DNA from: Elmis aenea
Taxonomy: Eukaryota > Arthropoda > Insecta > Coleoptera > Elmidae
Length of the DNA stretch: 64,000 nt
Direction of reading: 5' to 3'
Assembly: GCA_947652605.1 (NCBI GenBank)
Contig: OX393576.1
Location: 61,108,966 to 61,172,965, forward strand
Within the stretch, counting starts at the first letter, position 1, and each line of letters begins with the position of its first letter. Made by a program: the position numbers and the translations under genes. Shown here piece after piece: positions 10,546 to 22,971 of this stretch. Under the pieces are notes generated by a model. The model was not told where the DNA came from. It searched no databases and saw nothing but the letters and a program-made list of their open reading frames with translations.

Positions 10546-13500
10546 TATTTTTATGTGTAGAAAAACTACGAATAGTTTTAAAATTTGTTTTATTTATAAA
10601 TTTTTAAAAACCACTCACACCACCCTTGGTTACTAAGTAGTGTTGATACGCCTCTGATAGTGTAGTAGAGATCTTTAATTACCAAAATTAGAAATTTCTG
10701 GGATTATGTGAGCGGTGATTCTGAAGAAATGGCATCTTAAACTCAATTTGTACGCGGGCCACACAGGTGAATAAAAAATAATTGACCACACTTACACAAG
10801 AGAATTAAGCTAGCAATAGGAACAAAGAAACAAGAGCATACGAGATACTGTTGTGAATTCTAATAAAATTATAACGATAATTCGCAGACCAATTAAATAA
10901 CCGATATCTTAATTATGCAAGCTAAGTTAGATGAAAAGAAAATCCTTAAAATGGTTTATTACAGAGCAGTGGGAGGGCGGTTTGTAGTAATTTTTTTTGA
11001 GTGACGTAAAAAAATTCTGCAACGGTTAAGATTTTTATAGCAATTTTTCATATCTTCATCATAACAATTTAAACAATAAATAACAAAATTATAGCACTTA
11101 TAACCCCCAAATTTTGCTTTCCAAATTAAGATACATCATTTCGATGTGTTTGTTTTTCATGTTGATAAGACTTACGAAGAAAAATACAAGTCTTGTTTTA
11201 CAGCGTTTTAGATTCCTTAAAAAACATTTTTTGTACAAAAAGTATTAAAAAAAATTCTTATTCAAAAATGGGAATCTGGTAACTTGTATTAATATTCCAT
11301 TAAGCTAAATCCTATCCTGTGCATACATGAAAATGATTCACTGTCCACCTTGTCAGGAGACTTGACAACACATCGCAACGAATAACATAATAATTCGAGA
11401 TGAGATTGCCTGAAACCTTTAATTATGTATTCCATATGGCCATCTGTTCGTGATCTATTTTATTTTTATTGTTTTTCATTTGCGAAATAAAACACCTCAC
11501 ACACAGATTACGAGTTACCGAATATGGCATTGACTTTAAATGTAGACGACCTTGGTCTAGGACACTTGCGGCTTTGTAAGGACGAATAGCAATTTCGAAA
11601 ATTTGTCTCGATTTGAATAAATGCCTTTGCTCTTGTAATCCTGTAATTAATAACAATTAACTGCTCGCTGCTGACAGTGCCTCATTAAAAGTTGCAAACA
11701 CAAAATAGAATTGGTCCAGATCTTTGAAATTTCCGATTTTTTTCCATCAAATTTTTAACGAATTTTAATTGTTAACATTCCCAAAATAATGAAGTGAGTC
11801 ACACTTCGCAATGTGAAGCTGTTGCGACAAAGAAATCACGGAAGCTTAAATAAAATTAACTATGATACCAACCAATTATCAGTTTAAAAGAGCGACAGAA
11901 AAAGCAGACAGTAACTAATCCCTGTAATAATTCAATTTTGAATATATAATTCAAATGAAAGGTTATTTACCATAATAAATCCTTTTGTTCGTTTAACAAA
12001 TTTCATAAGTAGGACTAAATTTTTAAAAAAAACTGACATTTGTTGCCATATTTTAATAGTTATGACACAAACAGAGCTTTTTTAGCCTTCTATATGTCAA
12101 ATATTAATAATTGGCATCAATAAATGTAATAAGGCAATTTTTTCAGCACTAGGCTATGAAACTAGAAGCTAAATAATCAACATTGTCATAATTTGTCTAT
12201 AGAATAATTATTACACAACGTATTAAATCAAGAATAGTTATAGCAAACCAGCAAGTTTTATAACTTCCAACAAAAGCACTGCTCTAGTCGCTTTTACATA
12301 AAATAGGACAATGCATAAGAAAATAACCAAGATATGCGTATAAGTACAAGCAAGATATATGAATATAATAAGTTAGTTTTCCCACAACCAACTCCTTAAT
12401 AGTACATCGTTAAATTTAGAAACACAATCACAGAGTTATGCATTTTTAAAGTAAATAACTATTTATTTAGTTGTTGGCTATACATAATGGACTTGTTTAT
12501 TATAACAATAAATGCTTTTTAATCGTCAAAGCGCGGAGTATATTAATTTTAAACGCTTCTATATCACTGCAAATGGCATTTTCTTTCTTTATGGCCATCA
12601 CAATAATGGTTTTAATTAACATTATATTACACAAGTGAATGTAAATCGGTTTATGAATGATAAACAATGTTCGGCTCTTAAAACATCTGCTGCAGGTTAA
12701 AACCTGTTGACAGCAGAAAAAAAGCACAAGCGAAACAAAATAATACAACAAGAAAACGTTTTAAAACTGCTGTGATAAAAAAACGAAAGTTTATAAATAG
12801 CTTTTTGGAATCCGTGCACTTGAAATGAGCTACGAATGAGTAATTTTGAATAAATTTACAGAAAAACAAGTTATACTTCGCGAGCTTTAACGATGGTTGC
12901 AGAGAAGCTGATAATTAAATCATTCAGTTTTTTCACGACTTTTTTTTTTAACCTCAACACCATTACTGTGCTGGCTAAGATAAAAATCATACTTTAGTGC
13001 TACAATTATTTGGGAAATAACGACGAAATTTAAAAAAAATGTTAAGGGTTATAAAACTAGTTTTAAATTAAATTCGTAATAAATAAGAGGCAAAAAGACG
13101 ATAAAGTCATTTTGGAATAACAAAACGACAATTCACCTGCGATAATCTAGCCGAAAACAAGTCCTTATCGACTTAAGAAAATTGTTATTTGCTTTTACTT
13201 CTAAAAGTAACAGAGTAGACCTACAACCATAGTAAAAATTAATTGTTTAAATCAAGTTATTACCACAAAAGTTGCACATTATTATTCACGCATACTACCC
13301 ACACCTATGAGAGAAATTTAAAGGCATAAATAGTGTCTTGTTTGTAATTTTGTGCTCTCAAGATCAAATTACTCCACTATTTAAAGGCCTTATTTGCACA
13401 ATAATTTTTGAACGTTATCGTAAGACAAACCTTTTCTCAAATTTCAATGCCATTTTAGTGCTTTACTGTCTAAAATGCTGGCTGTACTGCAATTTAGTAT

Positions 13501-14040
13501 TGGCCAATAAAAACTATCGAATTAATGTACCACACAAGACGCCTGCCTCACTAATAGCCATTCTAGTATTGCAACTACGAACGTGTGTCTTGGTGGAAAT
13601 AAACTTTTACAGCCGTCGTAAATTAATACATTACGAAAAATTCATAATTTTACGCGATTTGGAATATAGCTATTAACTTCTGAATTTATTATCGTAAACT
13701 ATAGTTGTCAAGTTGTGCGGTCTACTGCATATTGTACTTGGGGTAATAAAATTGAACGTACAAAGTTAAACAAACTACTTAACATGCAAGAGTATACAAT
13801 TTTTAATTTAAACGTCACAATCATTTTTTATTTAAATGTTGAGTTATAACTTTATATCCTTTGCCATCTTCTGAGTTATATGAGTAACAGATATACGACT
13901 TTGAAAATCAATTTGGCACAATAAGGCAAAGCACATCGATTTGAAATCGAATGCAATTCAGAAAGTAAACTTATGTTGCTCATTTTCTAAGCAAACTTAA
14001 AAAAAAATTGAGAACACATTTTTTATTCTAGATTTAAAGC
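10546..14040. other. Long unannotated stretch
   Basis: I see no transposon end or coding similarity over about 3.5 kb. The longest open frame (13338-13676, 112 codons, plus) has AT-biased content, no known motif and no splice context. It is treated as chance. Confidence 0.5.
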
Positions 14041-14800
14041 AGTGATTCTCAACCTGTATGGCCAAAAACAGTTGAGATTGAAGCAAAAAAAATATCAAAC
14101 AAAAAACGATAACAAAATAATTTCTTAAAATAAAATAACAAATTTAAAATAAGTTATTTCTTTCTAATTCTAAGTAAAGTCCATTGCATTAAATATACTT
14201 GTAACACTTATAGTATAGTTACATATAAAAATTGCAAAATTACCGGGCAACTAAAAAGTAAAATTCAATTAAAAGATTAATGGCTGCCTTGTGCCTGTTT
14301 TGCCGAGCAAAGTTTTTCATAGGATGGCGATTTATAAGAGATTGACAACCTTAGTTCTCTTTCTAAATTTAGCTGTATTTTGTTTTTAAGGCAACCACTG
14401 CACAAAATCCGGTTTCCCAAAGATACAATGTTGAAAATGACCAAAGTATTCGAAAAGCTCTTGACTTCAGTAGTCAAAATTCATCAACAGCACTGGCCCA
14501 AAATTCAAACAATGATTTAGAAAAAAATTGTCTTCTAATTTTACCACTTGACGTCAAATCCATAAATTTTTCATCTTCTTTAATTGATAAACCTTGAGGA
14601 ATAGTTTAAAATGGGTTTCTAAACCACTTGGATGTTGCTATAATGTTTTCGTCGGTTATAAAATAGGTCCTAAAATTTTTTGTCAACATTGTTAAATTAT
14701 TTTTAATTGTGGTGAATAAAACTTTTAATTGCTGCTCTTTTGCCTTGAAGTTCTTGACAAATAGTTTACAACACAGAATGAATCAAAATGACTGAAAAAG
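14041..14800 (-). mobile_element. hAT element relic
   Basis: The left edge reads CAGTGATTCTCAACC, the classic Charlie/ZBED-like hAT terminus. Next to it, on the minus strand, lies the C-terminal part of a hAT transposase. The matching far end was not found, so the right boundary is only where the protein similarity fades. Confidence 0.65.
14277..14700 (-). pseudogene. hAT transposase C-terminal fragment (ZBED5-like)
   Basis: Read on the minus strand, the pieces in order are FITDENIIATSKWFRNPF, QGLSIKEDEKFMDLTSSG, SLFEFWASAVDEF, YLWETGFCA and LKTKYS, ending SAKQAQGSH and a stop. These follow the order of the RNase-H-like tail and dimerisation region in ZBED5/SCAND3-like hAT proteins: a WIRNPF-like segment, then FW..V..E, YLCETGFS and LKTKYRNRL. 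Stops and frame changes interrupt it, and the N-terminal DNA-binding region is missing. It is inactive transposon debris. Confidence 0.7.
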
Positions 14801-15325
14801 TTGGCAATACTTTTTTAGTGTTTGTAATATTATCTGCAACTGCAGTAGAAAATGATATGACATTTGTTAAATTGAATAATAATTAACCTTTTAATTGACA
14901 AAGGTCCTCTCAATGGGAAGAACCACATCAGGACATCGGTGGATCAAAGCTAAAGCTAAGTATAGTTCCTTGCCAACAGAATTATCGCATCATGATTAAT
15001 GAAACTATGCAAGATTTTTTGTCTTGCAGAGTTTTTCAACTGTGATTGGATTAGCTTCAATTTTAAGTTTCAAAACAAACACAAAGACAATTAATAAAAG
15101 GAGAAAAGTCACATCGCGAATAGTTGATTTTTTTGTTTTACAAAGCCTTCTGTGATTGAAATAGTTTCATGAAAGTCTTGCGCCGGGAGACGGAACGCCG
15201 TGTGCAGAATTTGCTTAAGGGTACAAATAAAAATTGATTTTGTGGAATTTCGTTATTAAAGTTACAATAAACGTTCATAGAAAAAACCGCATCAGCTATA
15301 TTTTATTCCCGCAGTGTATGCATTA
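14801..15325. other. Unannotated DNA, possibly more hAT debris
   Basis: It follows the hAT relic and may hold its N-terminal half, but I could not read convincing protein similarity or a far terminus. Confidence 0.35.
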
Positions 15326-15640
15326 TTAAGATTTATTGCATGTTTGCATGCAATACAAAGATGTGCACGTGCACACAAGCGCATATGCAGCTCGTGACAC
15401 TATTCCACAGTAAACATTGACGATTGCATCAGCAAAGTGACAAAACAAACTCCTCCTGCCGGCTAAAGTCAGCTGTGGTGGAGTAGCGAGGATACGTCCG
15501 GAGGTAATTCCAGTTGGCAAAAGTATTTACAAGTGTGACCGCCTTCATCCGTCAACTTTTTGCGAGATATCGTTACATCACACCCGTGTCAGCCGTAAAA
15601 GAAGTTCGTGTAGTGAATGAACGGCTGCACTTACACTTCG
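15326..15640. other. GC-richer block with dyad motifs
   Basis: Against an AT-rich background this block holds TGCATGTTTGCATGCA and GTGCACGTGCAC dyads (about 15338-15375), CCTCCTGCCGGC and CACCCGTGTCAGCC. The only open frame (15326-15520, minus, 64 codons) resembles no family. Composition and clustered dyads would suit a conserved regulatory element, but this is inference. Confidence 0.3.
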
Positions 15641-16111
15641 TTAAACATCTCATACTCGCGAATATCATTATATCGTGACAAATTATGTTTGAGCACATTA
15701 AATGAACCGTAACACGAAATTAAATTACCATTATTACGTCCACACACATATATCATACACGTTTTGGCGTGAAATTTTGTTTTAACGATGCAATTTTGTA
15801 CTGCTAAAGGCAAAACAACTTTAAAACATTAAATTGCTAAATTTAACCTCATGAAAAAAAAATTATTTATAGTTTGCGTTTACAGTTATTTTGCCAGGAG
15901 AATAAAAAATGAGTTAATTGAAATCTCGTCTTTTTTTCCTTGGGACTGTTAACTTGTTCAATTGTTATTTTTCTTTAGGCTAAACGTTACGACGTACGAT
16001 ACATGGAGCCATTTGTTTTTCTTTTAGGTTTATTGTAAACCTTGTAAATCATGAAATTTAAAAAAACGGTGCTTTTTTATAACTGTAAATAACTCGGTGC
16101 CAGTTGTATAC
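15641..16111. other. Unannotated DNA
   Basis: Nothing recognised apart from AT-rich runs. Confidence 0.5.
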
Positions 16112-16131
16112 AGGGTGATAATTATCTACGG

Positions 16132-16320
16132 CAGTAGTCTCCAAAGCGCGGTGCGCGTACCCCTGGGGCTACGCCAGTCGATAATTTGGAGTACATCAAA
16201 GGAAAAAAAATTAAAAATTAAATTAAATATAAACAAATATTAACTTGTATTTTTAAAGTAACAATCACAAACAGGGGTCTGTCTTGGGGGTACGCAGCCA
16301 AAAAAGGTTGGAAACCACTG
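16132..16320. mobile_element. 189 bp hAT MITE with intact target duplication
   Basis: The ends are CAGTAGTCTCCAA and, in reverse, CAGTGGTTTCCAACC. The flanking octamer ATCTACGG occurs perfectly at 16124-16131 and 16321-16328, the 8 bp duplication expected of hAT transposition. The interior has GCGCGTACCCCTGGGG near the left and GGGGGTACGCAGCC near the right, a second inverted pair. No coding region. Confidence 0.93.
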
Positions 16321-16530
16321 ATCTACGGTTCTACATGGGTAACTACTATAGAATCAGAAAACTGTTTCAAGCAAAGCTGGAAAAAATTATAAAGAAATTG
16401 AATTAAGTTTATTCCGTGTTACGAACTAACTCAAAAATTTGCAGAAAACAAAAAAACTTTTAAAAACAAAAAAAATATTTTTCACTACAGGACATAGAGG
16501 ACAAAGTGGTGTTGTAAATACGTAGGCACT

Positions 16531-16558
16531 TTTAGATAACTTCGCGAAGTTATCTAAA
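16531..16558. repeat. Perfect 28 bp palindrome
   Basis: The half-site TTTAGATAACTTCG is followed directly by its exact reverse complement, with no spacer. It probably forms the centre of the surrounding MITE hairpin. Confidence 0.9.
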
Positions 16559-16664
16559 GTTAACATATTTTGACATAAGTTAAACAGTTATCGAGATACA
16601 AATCAAACTTGACTTTTCTTCTAAAGGCAACCCTTATAAAATAGATTTTACTTTTCATTATTAT

Positions 16665-17620
16665 ATTAAACAGCGTCATCAAACAGTCTGCAACAAATGG
16701 AACAATTTTTTATTATCGATTTCACAGAAAATTTCGTTCTTGATAAAAATTGGTGCGTGGTCTAAAACTAATATTAAGATGAAAAAAGTTCAATAAAAAG
16801 TCATAGGACACTAGATTTTAGCGATTTTTGAAATATTGGCAGGAGTAAAGTGCCCTTATTTTAAGAGATACAAAAATATTTCAGAAAAAAGTGTTATTTT
16901 AAACCTAGAAATAATGCTAGATTTAAATTTTGACGGTCAAATTCCAATTTTTATTTATTTAGAAATTTTAACATACAAAAAGTCTGCAACAAATGGAAAA
17001 GTGTTTATTATTGATTAATCGGAAAATGTTATACTTGATAAAAGTTGGTGCATGGTCTAAAACTAATATTAAGGCAAAAAACAGTTTAATAAAAAGTCGT
17101 AGAACAGATTGTAGCGATTTTTGGAATATTCGAAATAGTAAAGTGCCCTTATTTTAAGAGATACAAATAATTTTTATGGGAAAGATTTATTTAAAACCTA
17201 AAAATAGGACTAAATTTGAATCTTACGGCAAATTCCAATTTTCATTTATAAAGAAATTTTAAAGGACTTTACACTTGCAAATATTTCAAAAATCGGTAAA
17301 GTCTAGTGTCCTATGACTTTTTTTAAACTTGTTTCATCTTACTATTAGTTTTAGACCATGCACCAACTCCAACTTTTATCATTCATAAAATTTTCTGATA
17401 AATCGATTATAAAAAAACTTTTCAATTTGTTGCAGACTTTTTGAATTTTTAAATTTCTTAAAAAATAAAAATTGGAATTTGACCGTCAAAATTTAAATCT
17501 AGCCTTATTTTTAGATTGCAAATAACCTTTTCTGATAAGATTTTTTTTGTACCTCTTAAAATAAGAGCACGTTCTCTTGCAAATATTTCAAAAATCGCTA
17601 CAATCTACAATCATTAGGTA
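16665..17620. repeat. Inverted/tandem repeat family, copy 2
   Basis: Units start CAACAAATGGA after AGTCTG (about 16676 and 16981, roughly 300 bp apart). Inverted units follow with TTTGTTGCAGACTTTTTG at about 17428. The same modules occur as in 5400-6290, including GTAAAGTGCCCTTATTTTAA (about 16847 and 17142) and GACCATGCACCAACT. There is no open frame of interest. Confidence 0.75.
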
Positions 17621-17629
17621 TAAGAAAAC

Positions 17630-17717
17630 AGGTGGTTCTGTATGTAAACCGAAAAGTTAAAATTATTAAACCTGTAACCGGAACTGAACCGATATTCTTT
17701 GCGATTCGGGTCCCTGG
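17630..17717. mobile_element. Possible solo hAT end
   Basis: The stretch ends GATTCGGGTCCCTG, in reverse CAGGGACCCGAATC, preceded by GTAACCGGAACTGAACCG. CAGGGRCC-type ends with CCGGTT-like subterminal motifs are common among hAT elements. No partner end was found. Confidence 0.35.
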
Positions 17718-19952
17718 TATGCAAAAACTACTTATTTAAAATTACTGTTTATACGATAAAAAGAAAATTGCATGCTATTATGTTGCTATATCTTAATAAA
17801 AATTCATGTAGATTAAGTTACTTCAGTGTTGTTAAGAATACATATAAAAAATTGACCAATAGAAAATTTTTAAATTGTTTATCTTTTGCTTTAGAAGAAC
17901 TTCTTTTTTTTAAGCTAACTGGCGTTGCATCAAATCAGAAAAAAAAAATTGTTATTAAATTGTCTGTATCTCGGTAACTTATCATCTTGAAAAAATAGCC
18001 TGATACATTTTTTTTCTGTCTGTGATAAGTAAACAAATATTTCCCTCTTAAAATAAATTATGTGTATAAAAGTCAGAGTCGAAAAAGTAAGATTTAATAT
18101 CACAACACCAACTAGTATTGACACAAGCATTCATATAAATAAATTTAATCAAAAACAGTAATCGTTTTTACAAAAATTATGTTGAAAAAATGGTACCTAC
18201 ACCAGTTTTAACGTTTTAAGATTCGTTAATTTTAAGAAAACTTAACTGTGTTAAGTAAAAGAACACTTAAATAATTTCAGCATTTAAAAAAATAAGTGTA
18301 AATAGTTCAAAACGTGTTTTACTAAAATGTATAAACTCCACAACGAAAATTAGCGTATTTATTTTGTTTTTGTACTAATAGTTGATTTTATACGTCTCTG
18401 GAAAAATCGCTCAAAATAAAAAGTTCCTTCTTTTATATTTCATCTTTATTTCGCATAATATGCAAAAAAATCAATTTTTGCAATTGCTGAAAGTTAAATT
18501 ATTGCTCAAGATTGTAGTCTGAAAACGATTTGTATTTTTTTCAGCTTCACTTTTGCTTTTGCTTAAAGGAAGTAGTTGTATAGCCATAAATTACAATAAA
18601 CGATCCCATATAAATCATGAAAATTGGGCAGTCCAGTTATTTGAATACAACAGCACTTCCCTTTCTTTATAAGTACGTAATCTTTGGAAAATTGATATTG
18701 CACATTTAGTGCCATGGGATGTGGTTTGATTCATTTTATTTGTTGCAATAAATAGTAACGTCGTTTTTTCGATGCAAGATACGCCTGTAACGGAACGATC
18801 GGAGAACGCGGAAATCTAATTATGCAGCACAGCGTTAAGTATTTAAAGCCAAAGCTTCTCAGTAACTAAAGATTTTGTTGTGTAGGATAATAGGTAAACT
18901 TAAAATATTCATAAATAAATTTTCTAGTTGCATTCTTGCACTTTTAATTGGAACTAAAGACCTTAAAACAATTATGAACGATCACTTTTGCCATACAAAT
19001 AATGAACCGGTAAAAAAACAAGAGAATTAATCCTCTTAAAAATGTCATAGGAAACAGTCAATATCATGACGTATAAAACCTTCGTTTAAAATAATTACAC
19101 TGACTAAATCGCTTTTGAAAAACTGAAAACTATTTTTGGTCTACCGAAATTTCACACAAAACGATGCATGTGGTTTTAAGATATTATTATATCAGCTCTA
19201 TTTTTATATAATTATGTGGGGAATAAATAATTGCTCATAATTTGACGCGATTGTTCGAAATGATAACTGACGAATGTGTTAAGTTATAAGAGAAGAGCTC
19301 AGTGCATAAACAGGATGTATAAATATAGCATTATAATAGGACTACATTCTCATTAATGTTCCAAAATTTTCTCGACGTGTTTTTTCGTGCGTTGAACTCC
19401 AAAGTGATATTAATTTTTGCTTTGATTATATACCTTAAAGCGCATGATATATATTCTGGTTAAATTGTCTCGCCGACCTTAGAGGTCATTCGGTTGTAAA
19501 ATAAAGTAGCTCGCTAAATGTGATTTATTTTTAATAATACGCCGGTTACGAAACTCTCCGCGGAAATAACAACTTGCACATTAATTAGAGATGATTATGG
19601 TTAAGTGAAATAATGCGTGCGGCATTTGTTAATCGTAAAAATCAAGAATCACAACGTTAAGTATCCGTGGAAAAAAATGTTTTCATTTTTTAACTAGACA
19701 TACAGGAGATAACTAATTGCTAATTTATTGCAATTGCTTTGAAGTGAGCATTAAAATAAATAAACGTTATCATTTAAAATTTGTACTAAGTACATTGCTT
19801 TTTAACTAATAATAGTTCACACACATTTTTCTACAATAATTGCTTTCTACTTTATATTTATACATCGAAGAACAATAGAAAAAGTGTGCTCAAAAATATT
19901 GTGAAACATTTCAAAATCTCTTACTTTAGCTGTAACGATAAAAGCAACTACA
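17718..19952. other. Long unannotated stretch
   Basis: No mobile-element end, transposase piece or exon was recognised. A slightly GC-richer patch at about 18770-18830 has no coding signature. Confidence 0.5.
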
Positions 19953-20205
19953 CAGGGTGTTGTAAATAAGTGATTGGTAGTCGATAGTCATGATACCGAA
20001 ACCAGGTAACCTCCACATGAAGTCATATCCTATTGACCAATTTCTTCTATGGTAAAACCAAACTGTAAAATGATTCCTGCAGTGTAGATGATTGAACGTA
20101 GAATTAGAAAAAAATATCCAAAACGTCATGGCACACTCGGTTTTTGAGTTATAAGCCAAACTTGCTTTTTTTTTTAAATGGCAACCATATTTGGCTATGG
20201 TTCAT
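19953..20205. mobile_element. TA-type MITE, left end and shared block
   Basis: It starts CAGGGTGTTGTAAATAAGTG. At about 20146-20200 it carries GAGTTATAAGCCAAACTTGC, a T-run, AAATGGCAACCATA and TTTGGCTATGG, the block shared with the 6.3 kb mariner TIRs and other families. The right end was not found. Confidence 0.55.
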
Positions 20206-20300
20206 TAAAGAGCATATTTTTTTCTGACTTCAGAAATGTATGGGTTGTCATATCTATTTTTATTACATTTCTTAAAATTTGTTAAAAACCAAAATTGTTA

Positions 20301-21233
20301 GAGTAAAGTGCCCTAATATGGAATAGTTACCTTTTTATTATGGAATACATCAGTTTCATGACAATGAACAAGCGATATCTGTTAAAAAGTATATGTACCT
20401 ATTTGTATATTGATCACACATTCCCAAATGTAAAATAGTTAAAAAATATTCACTAGATTACATAACAGTTTCAAATATATTTTTGACGTGCTACTAAGTT
20501 TTTAGACTAAATCTTTCAGTGCAAAATATTATATGCTAGGGTAAATGATATAAAATATTTTATTGCATGTTTATTTAGCATGAGCCTTTACATTTCAATT
20601 AAATAGACATTTTTATTGGGCTTATTTCATGTTTTACATACACCGATTTTTGAAAAGCCACATTGATACCTAATATGGAATACCATACAGGTGCCTTATA
20701 TAATGACTATGATTATGGTCACTAAGTACAGGAATATGGGTTCAGTGTCAAAAGTGTCAGAAATGGGCACACGAAAAATGTGCAAAATACCCAAAAAAAA
20801 AAAATTCTATTGTCCTATCTGTAACAAATAAATAAATTATCAACATTAGTTCGAATGACACTGGAATTATAATTTAATTTACATAAATAACTGAGTTTTG
20901 GTTTGGTTTAAGTAATAATGTAAATCAAAAAGAAATAAAAGATTAATCTATGAGCAGTTGTTTATTTTAATGTACCTATATAATTCTATATTCCATATTA
21001 AGAACCCCTGGTATTCCATATTAGGTTTCCCGGGAGCTTAATATGGAATAGTAGTAACATTTAAAAAAAAATAGCTATATAAGAAATATCTATAGTAATA
21101 TCGTACCAGAATTCGAGTAATGTGCTCCTTATTCATTACAAATTCCTTATAAATTTTTTTCAAAATTTTGTTGAATAAATGTGAATATTATTGCCGAAAA
21201 CAAAAAAGTATTCCATATTAGGGCACTTTACTC
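20301..21233. mobile_element. 933 bp TIR element, perfect 25 bp ends
   Basis: Both ends read GAGTAAAGTGCCCTAATATG followed by GAATA, identical over 25 of 25 positions in inverted orientation. TA lies outside at 20299-20300 and 21234-21235. Inside, the motif TAATATGGAATA or its reverse TTCCATATTA recurs near 20674, 20991, 21012 and 21038. TA duplication suggests a Tc1/mariner-type mover. No transposase was seen. Confidence 0.85.
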
Positions 21234-21248
21234 TACTAAATTTGATAA

Positions 21249-21341
21249 TATGGCACATTTGATTCAAATCAAAAAAATCTGATTTTAATCAAACAAATCG
21301 ATTTTTTTGATTAAAAAATATCATGATTTTTATCCACCCTG
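21249..21341. repeat. Solo repeat end, TTTTAATCAAA-rich
   Basis: It ends CATGATTTTTATCCACCCTG, in reverse CAGGGTGGATAAAAATC, preceded by AATCAAA/TTTGATT iterations like those at 5101-5185. It is probably one end of a hAT-like or MITE family. No partner was seen. Confidence 0.4.
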
Positions 21342-22971
21342 CTCATAACTATACACACAGTTTGTTTTAATTCCTAGTACTTCACCAAAATACTCGAGAA
21401 CGTTATAAACATCCTTTACCTCTGCATTCTACTTGCAGTTAACTTTATTAATGAGTTTTAGTCTTAATTATATAGCGTGCAAACGTGAAGTGATATTTTC
21501 ATCAAACAGCAAAATTAATGAGAAAATTCTAAGGTAATCATTTTATGTTAAACGTCTTTGTTAAAGATGTAAATAATTTACAACCGGCTGTAAGTTTTAA
21601 GTTTGCACATAGTCTGCAATCGTTTTATTTGATCATTACCTCGCGTATGTATACGGAAATGTTTGCACTCTTACCTTCTATGCCTTGTTTTCTTGGCGTA
21701 CCGAGTATTTCATTATAACCTTTTTGTACCTGACTATCTCTTTCCTCTTTTGTCTCATCTGCATTGTTATAATAAACAGTTAGCATGTTTATCTACCACA
21801 CATAACGCGATAGGCGAATGCATTTTCCGTTATCTAACGAGACTTATTGTTAATGAACGTTCGCTACATAAAATATGAAATCGAAATCTACAAGCCGCAC
21901 AGCTTTATATTAGATTTAAGTAATACGTTTTTTAAGCATATTCGTGAAACAATGTTACAGATATATCTTTCCAATAGACTAATCTATGCACCTTCTGCAC
22001 GATCATATCTCATATAAATTTCTGGTACATTCAATTAGCTAATAACCAACCAAGTAGCTTCAACAACTGGTCGTTATATTAAAAATTAAAGTGGAAATAT
22101 CGCCATATGTTGGAAATTTATAGTGTAAACCATTAGTATTACATCGGATTTATCTATGTAAGCCGTACAAACAAACTGACTTTGCCTTAATATACTGGCA
22201 TTTCAAGTTTCTTTTTTAGTGCTGACATGTGCAGGTTAAGAACTCATTGATCATCTTAATTTTTCATCCTAATGATTCCAAAAATAAAACTTCTTAATAT
22301 TTATGTTACCACTTAAGACCCCTCTCTTTTCATGAGAATGAAATAATAAAAATGAATTGTAAACCTGCGATTGTTGTAACTAATTAATTAACGCATTTAA
22401 AAGGCTACTCATTAACTCATGGTTTTTGCTGTAATAATAATCAAAACATAATAATTAATTATTAAACATCATTTATATTGATTTAACACGCCCCGTGTGC
22501 TTCAAAGTAAGTAGAATCACAAAAATAATTATGCACAAATCTGTTCCTTAAGGTTCTATGCCACTAAAAATGAACCTGTCCACATAGTTCTATACATCAT
22601 TGCGTAAAATAATATAACGCGTCGTGTAACACACAGCGTAATGAAATATGTTACCCAGAATTTTGTGCTGGCGATTTAGCTCAAAAACTGTGTGACGAAT
22701 TTATAAATTATAAACAAATTTGATGGTCTACAAGAAAAATACTAAATGTCATTTTAAAAATTAATTTTTTATTGTAAAAGCTAGTTCGGTTTAAATGATT
22801 TATGTTGTATATGACTGCATGTTTTTTTTTTAAATAACTTCTCGTTTCTCGTGTTGCGTTTGCTTTAAGTTTTATAACAATAATTTTAAAGCATAGTCGA
22901 CAAAATTTTTTTTTAGCAAAACAGAGAATGGTTTCTAAATAACCAGATGATCTTGATAGATTTACATTATA
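21342..22971. other. Unannotated DNA
   Basis: No repeat end or coding similarity was recognised. Confidence 0.5.

Larger units (their letters stand above)
16112..16664. mobile_element. TA-type MITE carrying a hAT insertion and a palindrome
   Basis: It starts CAGGGTGATAATTATCTACGG after TA, the same style of end as the other TA-flanked MITEs. A 189 bp hAT MITE interrupts it at 16132; beyond that insertion it resumes with TTCTACATGGGTAAC. A perfect palindrome at 16531-16558 may be the hairpin centre. The right end could not be fixed, and the stated end is the start of the next repeat. Confidence 0.45.

Noticed and set aside
13338..13676. 112-codon open frame on the plus strand
   Set aside because: AT-driven composition, no known motif, no splice sites and no repeat context to support it.
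16531..16558. ATAACTTCG...CGAAGTTAT resembles the outer part of a loxP site
   Set aside because: There is no 8 bp spacer and the inner arm bases of loxP are absent. It is a simple palindrome within a MITE.
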